This document shows, piece after piece, positions 52,129 to 59,832 of a DNA stretch of 64,000 nucleotides. The notes under the pieces are model-generated. The model worked only from the letters and a program-made list of their open reading frames with translations. It did not search any database and had not been told where the DNA came from. Positions within the stretch are counted from its first letter, which is position 1. Every line of letters starts with the position of its first letter. The position numbers and the translations under genes are program-made. The stretch lies in contig CALKRN010000010.1 of the NCBI GenBank assembly GCA_937989665.1, positions 1 through 64,000 of the forward strand, in the 5' to 3' direction. The stretch comes from an uncultured Desulfomicrobiaceae bacterium. GTDB lineage: Bacteria > Desulfobacterota > Desulfovibrionia > Desulfovibrionales > Desulfomicrobiaceae.

Positions 52129-53109
52129 ATGAAACCGAACACTTGGAAATTGGCGCTTGCAGGTGCCCTGGCTGTCGTGGCGATGACGGCCCTTGCTTGG
52201 GCCGCCGAGAGCAGCGGCGTTGGCACAGAGGCCGCAGCACAGCTCGCCGCAGCCGGGGCGAAAAGTGCTCTGCCGTGGTGGGCATGGCCGGGCATTTTGC
52301 TGGTCTTCTGTTTTATCCTCGGCATCATCGCCGTGCTTGCAGGTGTTGGCGGTGGAGTGCTTTTTGTGCCCCTTGTGAGCGGCTTCTTTCCCTTTCATCT
52401 AGACTTCGTCCGGGGTGCCGGCCTCCTCGTCGCCTTAGCCGGGGCACTGGCTGCTGGCCCAGGTCTCCTCAAACGCAACCTCGCCAGCCTCCGCCTTGCC
52501 TTGCCAGTGGCCCTCATTGCTTCGAGCTGCGCCATCGTAGGCGCCTTCCTTGGTCTGGCGCTCCCCACCAACGTAGTCCAAATTTGCCTCGGATCGACCA
52601 TTATCTTCATTGCCGCGCTGCTTCTTTTCTCCAAAAATACGGCTCGGCCCGTGGTCACCAAACAAGATGCCATCGGCCTTGCCCTGGGCATCCATGGTGC
52701 CTACATTGAACCCGCCAGTGGGGAAATCGTAGAATGGAAAACCCACCGCACCCTCTGGGGGCTGCTCCTTTTCATTCTCATCGGCATCATGGCGGGCATG
52801 TTTGGTCTCGGCGCAGGATGGGCCAACGTCCCCGTACTCAACCTCATGATGGGCGTTCCTCTGAAAGTGGCTGTGGGTACAAGTAAATTTCTTCTCTCCA
52901 TTACCGACACTTCCGCGGCCTGGGTCTATCTCAATCAGGGCTGTGTCATCCCGCTTATGGCCATCCCTTCCATTGTTGGTCTCATGGCCGGTTCCTTCGT
53001 CGGGGTGCGCATCCTCGCCGTCGCCAAACCGTCCTTTATTCGCTACATGGTGATTGGTGTCTTGCTCTTTTCTGGTGTCAAGGCCCTCCTCAAAGGCTTA
53101 GGCATCTAA
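52129..53109 (+). CDS. TauE/SafE-type sulfite/anion exporter family permease
   Basis: A 326-residue membrane protein of the TauE/SafE family, which exports sulfite, sulfonate-derived or organic anions. An N-terminal signal-like segment (MKPNTWKLALAGALAVVAMT, cleavage after AWA) precedes about eight transmembrane helices. The family's two repeats are visible: GIIAVLAGVGGGVLFVPLV and GIMAGMFGLGAGWANVPVL. AGGAG precedes ATG 52129; longer frames begin inside the promoter region and are unlikely. First gene of a large operon. Confidence 0.9.
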   Translation: MKPNTWKLALAGALAVVAMTALAWAAESSGVGTEAAAQLAAAGAKSALPWWAWPGILLVFCFILGIIAVLAGVGGGVLFVPLVSGFFPFHLDFVRGAGLLVALAGALAAGPGLLKRNLASLRLALPVALIASSCAIVGAFLGLALPTNVVQICLGSTIIFIAALLLFSKNTARPVVTKQDAIGLALGIHGAYIEPASGEIVEWKTHRTLWGLLLFILIGIMAGMFGLGAGWANVPVLNLMMGVPLKVAVGTSKFLLSITDTSAAWVYLNQGCVIPLMAIPSIVGLMAGSFVGVRILAVAKPSFIRYMVIGVLLFSGVKALLKGLGI

Positions 53110-53136
53110 CCATTTCTTTTTTAAGGAGAACGCATC

Positions 53137-53553
53137 ATGACCCCCAATACTAACGCACCCAAAGAACAGCTCGTATATGCTGAGATTCTCTTCTACGGAT
53201 GTTGGACTGGTATCGTTATCATGATTGTCACGTATTTTCTCTACGTGAGCGGATTGATAAATCCACACGTCTCCATGGAACTTGTGACCAAATACTGGTC
53301 ATTACCAGTGCATGATTATTTAGTAGAAAATAATGTCCCAATCGGTTGGGGTTGGCTTAATCTCATAACAAAGGGAGATTTCATCAACTTTATTGGAATT
53401 GCATTGCTAGCTGGCCTAACTATACTCTGTTTTATCTATCTCACATTTGCCTATTATAAGCAAAAGGATATGAAATTTGCCATTATTTCTTTCCTTGAAG
53501 TCCTTACCCTCTGTCTCGCCGCTTCAGGTATCATTGGTGGTGGAGCCCACTAG
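53137..53553 (+). CDS. DUF1634-like small membrane protein
   Basis: A 138-residue protein with three hydrophobic segments (about 18-42, 82-105, 115-135). DUF1634 proteins usually accompany TauE-type permeases; KGDFINFIGIALLAGLTILC fits that family. The gene is distinctly more AT-rich than its neighbours. TTAAGGAG precedes the ATG, 27 nt after the permease gene. Family assignment is tentative; co-transcription with the permease is very likely. Confidence 0.75.
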   Translation: MTPNTNAPKEQLVYAEILFYGCWTGIVIMIVTYFLYVSGLINPHVSMELVTKYWSLPVHDYLVENNVPIGWGWLNLITKGDFINFIGIALLAGLTILCFIYLTFAYYKQKDMKFAIISFLEVLTLCLAASGIIGGGAH

Positions 53554-53555
53554 AC

Positions 53556-54695
53556 ATGAACGCCCCCCTCATGGAGCTCTTGGACGCCCTGCCCGTAGGC
53601 TGCCTCGTCCTGGATAGTGCGCGTCAGGTCCAGGCCCTCAACACGGCCATGGAGGCCCTCCTGGGCTATAGCCGAGATGAGGTGATCGGCTTGCCCTGCC
53701 GCCACGTGCTCCGCAGTCGTCGCTGCGTCCGCGATTGTCCCCATGCCACGGACGGGATGCCCAGCCCCGGGGGGCGCACCGACTGCCTCTCGCGCCACCG
53801 CCGGATCATTCCCATCACCCTGACCCCGGTACGTTTGGCCCTCCATGGCCGACCTCTGCTCCTCGACATTGTTGAAGACCTCTCCACCATCCAAAGTCTC
53901 GAGGCCCGAATCTCCCAACACGGAGCAGAAGAGCCCCTCATCGGTCGCTGTCCGGCCATGGCTCGGATTCTCGACCTCATTCCAACTGTAGCTGCCCACG
54001 ATGCCCCGGTCCTTATCACCGGGGAAACAGGCACCGGCAAAGGCCGTTTGGCCTATACCATCCATAAGGCTTCGCCCCGCTGCCGAGAACCGTTCGTTCG
54101 CTTTAGCTGCGGGCCGATGGCCGAAGACCTTCTCGAGGCAGAACTCTTTGGCCGGATGAGCGGCGGCCAACTCCAACCAGGACGGTTCCACCAAGCCCAG
54201 GGGGGCACCCTCTACCTCGCAGAAATCGAAGCCCTGCCACCAACGATGCACCTGCGCCTCTTGCGCTTTCTCGACGAAGGAACGATCCAACCCCATGGTT
54301 CCCATCAAGCGGTGCGGGTGCATCTCCGGCTCATGGCCTCGACGCTGCAGGACCCAGAACGCCTTGTGGCGGCAGAAAAGATTCGGGCTGACCTCATCCA
54401 TCGCCTCGCCACTATCCATTTCCACCTGCCGCCATTGCGGGAACGCGGGGAGGATTTTGCCTTCCTCCTCGAGCACTTCGTCGGCCACTTTGCTCGTCGC
54501 CTCAAAAAGACTATCACAGGAGTAGCGCCCAAAGCGATGGCGATCCTCCTGCGCCACCCCTTTGCGGGGAACGTGCGGGAACTAAAGAATATCGTCGAAT
54601 TTGCTGTTCTTGTCTGTCCAGAAGGTGCAATCCGTCCCGAACATCTCCCTGGCAATCTCCTCCACACCCAACCCCGCCGTCGGGGCAAGGACTAA
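53556..54695 (+). CDS. PAS-AAA+ protein: degenerate sigma-54 activator without contact loop and DNA-binding domain
   Basis: A 379-residue protein. The PAS-like N-terminus (about 1-115) has cysteines C16, C48, C57 and C61 (GLPCRHVLRSRRCVRDCPH). The AAA+ domain keeps Walker A GETGTGKG (156-163) but has lost the GAFTGA loop (RMSGGQLQPGR at the position). Walker B reads GTLYLAEIEAL with Ala for the Asp. The protein stops after the AAA+ lid, so no Fis-type helix-turn-helix exists. It cannot act as a normal sigma-54 activator; it may bind or inhibit the intact activator at 50703. It lies 2 nt after the previous stop. Confidence 0.85.
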   Translation: MNAPLMELLDALPVGCLVLDSARQVQALNTAMEALLGYSRDEVIGLPCRHVLRSRRCVRDCPHATDGMPSPGGRTDCLSRHRRIIPITLTPVRLALHGRPLLLDIVEDLSTIQSLEARISQHGAEEPLIGRCPAMARILDLIPTVAAHDAPVLITGETGTGKGRLAYTIHKASPRCREPFVRFSCGPMAEDLLEAELFGRMSGGQLQPGRFHQAQGGTLYLAEIEALPPTMHLRLLRFLDEGTIQPHGSHQAVRVHLRLMASTLQDPERLVAAEKIRADLIHRLATIHFHLPPLRERGEDFAFLLEHFVGHFARRLKKTITGVAPKAMAILLRHPFAGNVRELKNIVEFAVLVCPEGAIRPEHLPGNLLHTQPRRRGKD

Positions 54696-54698
54696 CCG

Positions 54699-55049
54699 AT
54701 GGAGCGCCGTATCTTCCTCACCACTGCTGGCGATGAAATCGCCCCGCGCTTCGATCTCGCCATGGAGGCACTGGTACTCCGCCTCGCTCCAGACGGCGAA
54801 ATTATCGCCCGCAAACCCCTGGTCTTGGCCCACCCCTCTGCAGACGAACTCTGCGATCTCATCCTCCAACGGGACATGGATGCGGTCGTGTGTGGTGGAA
54901 TTGACGAGGAACACTACCATTACTTGCGTTGGAAACGCGTGGAGGTATTTGACGGGGTCATCGGTTCGGTAGAAGCCATCATCGCTCGTCTTGTCGCCGG
55001 GTCGCTGCGTCCCGGAGATATCATTGGCTTTCAGGGGAGTGGCGTATGA
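54699..55049 (+). CDS. NifX/NifB-like (dinitrogenase iron-molybdenum cofactor type) protein
   Basis: A 116-residue protein like the NifX/NafY/C-terminal NifB family: RIFLTTAGDEIAPRFDLAME at the start and the C-terminal AIIARLVAGSLRPGDIIGF. The central DAVVCGGIDEEHYHYLRWKRVEVFDGVIGS corresponds to the family's VVVGGIG-like strand. Family members bind small metal-sulfur cofactors. In this operon it may act as a sensor accessory of the phosphorelay. The end overlaps the sensor kinase start (ATGA). Confidence 0.82.
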   Translation: MERRIFLTTAGDEIAPRFDLAMEALVLRLAPDGEIIARKPLVLAHPSADELCDLILQRDMDAVVCGGIDEEHYHYLRWKRVEVFDGVIGSVEAIIARLVAGSLRPGDIIGFQGSGV

Positions 55050-56752
55050 AAGAAGACTTCGACAGCAATTGGGCAGACCAAACGCTCAATGTCGGCCGCT
55101 ACCGGACTCTCCAACGCAAGATTGTCATTCTTATCGCCGTGGCAGCACTCTTGCCCCTCATCTCCCTGGCCACCATCAATTACTACGAACACCATTCCGC
55201 CCTCATGGTACAGGTTCAAGAACCGCTGCGAGCCTTAGTGGGTAAAACAAAACACTCTTTCGAACTATTCCTCGCCGAACGCATTTCTGCGGTAAGCTTT
55301 ATCGCATCCGCATATCCAATGAGCCAACTAGCGGACACCAAGTTTCTTGCTCGTATATTCCAAACGATGAGCCAAGCATTTACTGGATTTGTCGACATCG
55401 CGCTCATTGGAGAGGATGGCTCCCTTCTTTCTTATGTCGGGCCATACCAACTCAAAGATATCAACTACACTGGCCAGCCATGGTTCCAACAAGTCCTTAT
55501 CCGTGGCGCGTATATCAGTGATGTTTTTCTTGGATTCCGCCAGTTCCCCCATGTTGTCATCGCGGTACGGCATATTGAGGCCGATGGCCGAGCATGGATC
55601 GTCCGCGCGACCTTAGATACCACCCAATTTGAACACATCATCGCGTCCATGGGGTTGGAAGCAGGCAGTGATGCCTTTCTTACCAACCGGCAGGGGGTAC
55701 TGCAGACCGAGTCCCGCCGGTATGGCCACGTCCTCGATCAACTCCCGTTTGCTTTACCTCCAGCCAACTTTGAACCCAATGTTCAAGAATTCCAGGATAA
55801 TGGAGGACAAACCTACTTTTTGTCCCTCAGCCTCGTGGGCCATACGGATTTTGTCCTCGTGGCCATGAAGCCCAAACCTTCGGCGCTGAGTATCCTCTAC
55901 GCTGTGCGCAAGGATCTCGTTCTGGTCTTCCTCGCTGGGGTTGTCCTCATTTTCGGCGGCGTGTTCACCGCCACCCGTATCATTATCCAGCGGCTGCGGG
56001 AGAGTGATGCCCAACGTCTGGCCGCTATCCACCAAATGGAACACACCCAACGGCTATCCTCCATTGGCCGCCTTGCGGCCGGCGTAGCCCATGAAATCAA
56101 CAATCCCCTCGCCATTATCAACGAAAAAGCTGGGCTGTTGCAGGACCTCCTCCAGCGCCAACCAGACTTCCCCAACAAAGAACGCTTTATGCAACAGATC
56201 GAGGCCATCCTCCGCTCCGTCGATCGCTGCCGTGGCATCACCCACCGTATGCTCGGCTTTGCCAAACGGATGGACGTCAAAATCGAGGTCCTCGACCTCA
56301 ATGCCATCGTCACAGAGACCGTCGGTTTCCTCGAACGCGAGGCTCAATACCGTAACGTCACCATTGAACAGCGCCTTGCCCCCAACCTCACCAACATCCC
56401 CACGGATCATGGCCAACTCCAGCAGGTCATTCTCAATATTCTCAACAACGCCCTCGCCGCAGTGACCGATGGCGGTCATATTACCATCACCACGTGGGAC
56501 GCTGACGATCGCATCGGTCTTGCCATTGGTGATAATGGCTGCGGCATGTCCGAAGAGACGCTCAAACACATTTTCGAGCCTTTTTTTACTACCAAAAAGG
56601 AAAAAGGCACTGGTCTTGGAATGTCCATCACCTATGGCATCGTCAAACGCCTTGGCGGGGACATCCAAATCCAAAGCGCCCCTGGCAAGGGCACAACCGT
56701 GACCATTTTTCTGCCGAAACGCCCCCCTGAAGGAGAAGGAGTCCAGCCATGA
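55046..56752 (+). CDS. Membrane sensor histidine kinase with periplasmic CACHE-like domain
   Basis: A 568-residue kinase. TM1 is at about 24-46, a periplasmic sensor of the double-CACHE type at 47-288 (DIALIGEDGSLLSYVGPYQL, ISDVFLGFRQFPHVVIAVRH), and TM2 at 290-312. HisKA has phosphoacceptor H349 (GVAHEINNPLAII). The ATPase boxes are complete: NILNNAL, DNGCGM, FEPFFTTK, GTGLGMSI. It overlaps the NifX-like gene and the downstream receiver gene at ATGA. It is the most likely input kinase of the relay. Confidence 0.93.
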   Translation: MKEDFDSNWADQTLNVGRYRTLQRKIVILIAVAALLPLISLATINYYEHHSALMVQVQEPLRALVGKTKHSFELFLAERISAVSFIASAYPMSQLADTKFLARIFQTMSQAFTGFVDIALIGEDGSLLSYVGPYQLKDINYTGQPWFQQVLIRGAYISDVFLGFRQFPHVVIAVRHIEADGRAWIVRATLDTTQFEHIIASMGLEAGSDAFLTNRQGVLQTESRRYGHVLDQLPFALPPANFEPNVQEFQDNGGQTYFLSLSLVGHTDFVLVAMKPKPSALSILYAVRKDLVLVFLAGVVLIFGGVFTATRIIIQRLRESDAQRLAAIHQMEHTQRLSSIGRLAAGVAHEINNPLAIINEKAGLLQDLLQRQPDFPNKERFMQQIEAILRSVDRCRGITHRMLGFAKRMDVKIEVLDLNAIVTETVGFLEREAQYRNVTIEQRLAPNLTNIPTDHGQLQQVILNILNNALAAVTDGGHITITTWDADDRIGLAIGDNGCGMSEETLKHIFEPFFTTKKEKGTGLGMSITYGIVKRLGGDIQIQSAPGKGTTVTIFLPKRPPEGEGVQP

Positions 56753-57129
56753 CCCTCCCCACCCGCGTGTTGCTCGTTGACGATGAAGTCGAATTCGCCA
56801 CGACCCTCGCCGAACGGCTAGAGCTCCGTGGCCTTGCAGTCCGCGTGGCCTACGACGGTGAAACGGCCCTGCACCTCGTGCGGGAGAACCCACCCCAGGT
56901 GGTCCTCCTCGACGTGCTCATGCCGGGGATGAAAGGCCTCGACGTCCTCACCCGCCTGCACGAGACCCATCCGCACCTCCCCATCATCCTCCTCACCGGC
57001 CAGGGGACTACCCGGGACGGCATTGAAGGCATGCAGCGCGGCGCTTTCGCCTACCTCAGCAAACCTGTGGACCTCCAGGAGTTACTGCGCACCCTGGAAG
57101 AAGCCATGGAACAGGGAGTCCAGCCATGA
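56749..57129 (+). CDS. Single-domain response regulator 1 of the relay
   Basis: A 126-residue receiver protein: D11-D12, phosphoacceptor D55 (VVLLDVLMPGMKG), T83 (LLTGQGT) and K105 (YLSKPVD). No output domain. Coupled (ATGA) to the kinase before it and to the next gene. Confidence 0.93.
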   Translation: MTLPTRVLLVDDEVEFATTLAERLELRGLAVRVAYDGETALHLVRENPPQVVLLDVLMPGMKGLDVLTRLHETHPHLPIILLTGQGTTRDGIEGMQRGAFAYLSKPVDLQELLRTLEEAMEQGVQP

Positions 57130-57737
57130 CCCTCTCCCCAGCCCAAGCCATGGGGGCAATGACCACCATGACGACCCATGAACTGCAGAACATCCTGGCT
57201 ATCATCCGGGAATCGGCTGGACTGATGGGGGATATCTTGGAGGTCAACGCCAATGTCGCCCTGAAACACCGCCCTAAACTCGATGAGGCCCTCGGCCATA
57301 TCACCACCCAGGTCGATCGCGCCAAAAGTTTACTCGAAGCCATGAACCGTATCGGCCACGCCCCAGATGCAGCCCAGCAAGAATCCTGCGATCTCGGCCT
57401 CCACACCCGAGCCCTGGTGCAGCTCTGTGGACGGCCTGCGCGCCTCAAAGAGCTCTCCCTGCAATTCAGCCCTCCCTCCCAGCCTCTGCCCATCCACGCC
57501 TCGGCCCTCCAGGTGGTTGCCGAGGGGTTTACTGTACTACGGGCCGCCATTGAGGTCTGTCCTTCAGGCAGTGTCCTCGAGATAGCGCTGCATCCCGGCC
57601 CCCAGGCCCACTCCCTGATGCTGGCCCTCCCCACCCCGCCTCCAGCCTCCTCTCTCCTCAGTGCTCTTGCCAACGCTGGCCGCATCCAGCTCCAAGGGAC
57701 AACCATTCAACTCTCTTTCCCGGCGCACCACCCATGA
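57126..57737 (+). CDS. Degenerate histidine kinase or phosphotransfer protein
   Basis: A 203-residue soluble protein. The sequence TTHELQNILAIIRESAGLMG around H18 resembles a HisKA H-box (cf. HEINNPLAII of the neighbouring kinases). The rest (residues about 95-200) has the length of an ATPase domain but lacks recognisable N and G boxes. A phosphotransfer (Hpt-like) role in the relay is the best guess. Start and stop overlap the flanking receiver genes (ATGA). Confidence 0.75.
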   Translation: MTLSPAQAMGAMTTMTTHELQNILAIIRESAGLMGDILEVNANVALKHRPKLDEALGHITTQVDRAKSLLEAMNRIGHAPDAAQQESCDLGLHTRALVQLCGRPARLKELSLQFSPPSQPLPIHASALQVVAEGFTVLRAAIEVCPSGSVLEIALHPGPQAHSLMLALPTPPPASSLLSALANAGRIQLQGTTIQLSFPAHHP

Positions 57738-58114
57738 CCCCGCTCACCATCTGCCTTATCGACGACGAAGAGGGCTTCGTCACCACTTTGGCCGAACGCC
57801 TGGAGCTCCGTGGCCACCATCCTGTCGTGGCCTTGACAGGAGAAGAAGGCTTGTCCTGTATTGCCGAGCACGCTCCCCACATCGTGGTCCTCGACCTGCG
57901 CATGCCTGGCATGGGGGGAATGGAGACCCTGCGCCGCATCCGGACGACCTGGCCCGACCTGCCGGTGGTCATGCTCAGTGGGCACGGCGGCGAGGCCGAA
58001 ATCAAGAGCTGCCTCCACCTCGGGGCAAAGGCGTACCTCAAGAAACCAACCCACATCGACACCCTCCTCGAGGTAATCCACACTGCCCTCCAGGCGCAAA
58101 GGACGACACCATGA
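57734..58114 (+). CDS. Single-domain response regulator 2 of the relay
   Basis: A 126-residue receiver protein: D10-D11, phosphoacceptor D54 (VVLDLRMPGMGG), S82 (MLSGHGG) and K104 (YLKKPTH). No output domain. Similar to the other receivers of the cluster, so internal duplication is likely. Coupled at both ends by ATGA overlaps. Confidence 0.93.
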   Translation: MTPLTICLIDDEEGFVTTLAERLELRGHHPVVALTGEEGLSCIAEHAPHIVVLDLRMPGMGGMETLRRIRTTWPDLPVVMLSGHGGEAEIKSCLHLGAKAYLKKPTHIDTLLEVIHTALQAQRTTP

Positions 58115-59295
58115 CCACGGTGTTGGTGGTGGACGACGAACAGGCCTTTGCCGATACCCTCGCCGAACGGTTGCGCACCCGCGGTCTGGTGGTCGCCACG
58201 GCCTACGACGGATCGAGCGCCGTGGAGTACGTGCGCCAACTCCGTCCTGCTGTCGTGCTCCTGGACCTCTCTATGCCCGGCATGGATGGACTTGCCACCC
58301 TCGAGGCCATCAAAGGCCTGTTCCCAACCACGGCAGTCATCCTCCTCACCGCGGAAAGTGGCCTGACGACCGCAGTGGCAGGCATGAAACGCGGTGCCGC
58401 GGATTATCTCGTCAAACCCGTCCCCCTCGATCGCATCCTTCAGGCCATCCAGGATGCAGAGACCCAACGACTGGACGCGGCCAAACGCCAACGCATGGCC
58501 GAAACCGCCCGCCTGGCGGCATTGGGAGAACTGGCCGTCGGCGTAGCCCATGAAATCAACAACCCCCTCCAAATTGTCCTCAACGAAGTGGGATGGCTGG
58601 CGGAGCTCCTCGGAGAAGCCCCCCTGTCCGCAACAACGCGTGCCGAACTGGACCAGTCCTTGGCGACCATCCGCGAGCAAACGACCCGCTGCAAGTCCAT
58701 TACCGCCCAACTCCTCGCGCTGCGCGATGCCGTGCCGGCCAATGACAATCTTTGCCCGCTCAATGCAGTGGTTGAAGAGGTCCTCCAGGGGCGACGTCAG
58801 CGCTGGCACGAGCGCTTTGGGGTAGCAGTGGATATCCCAGACACGATCGTTGTCCCTTCCAGCACCTGGTCTCGCATCCTCCACCCCCTCGTGGACAATG
58901 CAATTGATGCCCTCGAGGCGCGCATTGCCTATGAACAGGACCAGGAGAGCTCCCCCCTGCCCCAGAGGATGCGCATCACGGCGCAGTTCCCGAATGACGC
59001 AGAACTCTCCCTCCAGGTGGAAGATACAGGCATCGGCATGGAGTCCGGGGTCTTGGCGCGTATCTTTGAGCCCTTCTTCTCGACCAAGGAAGTAGGACGA
59101 GGTATGGGGCTTGGCCTAAGCCTTTGCCACGCGCTCGTAGAGGCCCTTGGAGGACGCATCGAGGTCCACAGCATCCCAGGCAGGGGGACGACGGTGACGG
59201 TGATTGTTCCCTATCATGTACCCAACACGCCGGCGATGCCGGCCACAGCCAAGGAGGATTCTCATGAACAAAATGCAGTTGCTCATCGTCGATGA
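58111..59295 (+). CDS. Receiver-histidine kinase hybrid (REC-HisKA-HATPase), soluble
   Basis: A 394-residue protein without membrane segments. The N-terminal receiver has D52 (VVLLDLSMPGMDG) and K102 (YLVKPVP); the HisKA domain has H147 (GVAHEINNPLQIV). The ATPase boxes are PLVDNAIDAL, DTGIGM, FEPFFSTK and GMGLGLSL. A receiver in front of the kinase suggests control by another phosphodonor. ATG 58111 overlaps the previous stop. The C-terminus overlaps the next gene by 32 nt. Confidence 0.93.
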   Translation: MTTVLVVDDEQAFADTLAERLRTRGLVVATAYDGSSAVEYVRQLRPAVVLLDLSMPGMDGLATLEAIKGLFPTTAVILLTAESGLTTAVAGMKRGAADYLVKPVPLDRILQAIQDAETQRLDAAKRQRMAETARLAALGELAVGVAHEINNPLQIVLNEVGWLAELLGEAPLSATTRAELDQSLATIREQTTRCKSITAQLLALRDAVPANDNLCPLNAVVEEVLQGRRQRWHERFGVAVDIPDTIVVPSSTWSRILHPLVDNAIDALEARIAYEQDQESSPLPQRMRITAQFPNDAELSLQVEDTGIGMESGVLARIFEPFFSTKEVGRGMGLGLSLCHALVEALGGRIEVHSIPGRGTTVTVIVPYHVPNTPAMPATAKEDSHEQNAVAHRR

Positions 59296-59683
59296 CGAAA
59301 AAGACCTGTGCCGTATCCTCGCCGATCGGCTCCACATCCTGTACGGTATTACGCCGGACATTGCCCACACCGGCGACCAGGCCCTGGAGATGGCCCGCTC
59401 CAAGCGCTATGACGTTGTCGTCCTCGACATCGAGATGCCCGGGATTGACGGCATCGAGACGCTCAAGCGGCTCAAGGAGATCGACAAAAAGATACAGGTC
59501 GTCCTCTTCACTGGCCACGGCACCGAAGAGCGCCAGCGTATGGCCGAAGTACTGGGTGCCTTTAGCTACGTGGATAAAATCGACGGCTTACCCAAACTGG
59601 CGCCGATGATCGAAGGGGCCTTCCGCCTGCGCAAACTCCTCGAAGACACCTATGCCGAGGCAGCCCTCAACGAGTACAACTAG
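59264..59683 (+). CDS. Single-domain response regulator 3 of the relay
   Basis: A 139-residue receiver protein: D10-D11, phosphoacceptor D55 (VVVLDIEMPGIDG), T83 (LFTGHGT) and K105 (SYVDKID). A helical tail of about 20 residues replaces an output domain. AAGGAGG precedes ATG 59264 inside the end of the kinase gene. Last gene of the relay operon. Confidence 0.93.
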   Translation: MNKMQLLIVDDEKDLCRILADRLHILYGITPDIAHTGDQALEMARSKRYDVVVLDIEMPGIDGIETLKRLKEIDKKIQVVLFTGHGTEERQRMAEVLGAFSYVDKIDGLPKLAPMIEGAFRLRKLLEDTYAEAALNEYN

Positions 59684-59691
59684 CTCACGTC

Positions 59692-59727
59692 CTTGCCGGT
59701 CCGGTGGAGATCAGTCGGACCGGCAAG
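59692..59727 (+). terminator. Hairpin after the relay operon
   Basis: CTTGCCGGTCC (59692-59702) and GGACCGGCAAG (59717-59727) form a perfect 11-bp stem with a 14-nt loop. TTTTT follows only 13 nt later, so it is a likely but not textbook terminator before nadB. Confidence 0.55.
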
Positions 59728-59832
59728 CGCTCTGTCCTCCTTTTTACGAGCTCTCGGCGCTCCATCCCCCGCTTGTCCCCTCCTTGCCAACGTCCCGCAG
59801 CCACGGCACAACCATGCCTGGAGGGACACACC

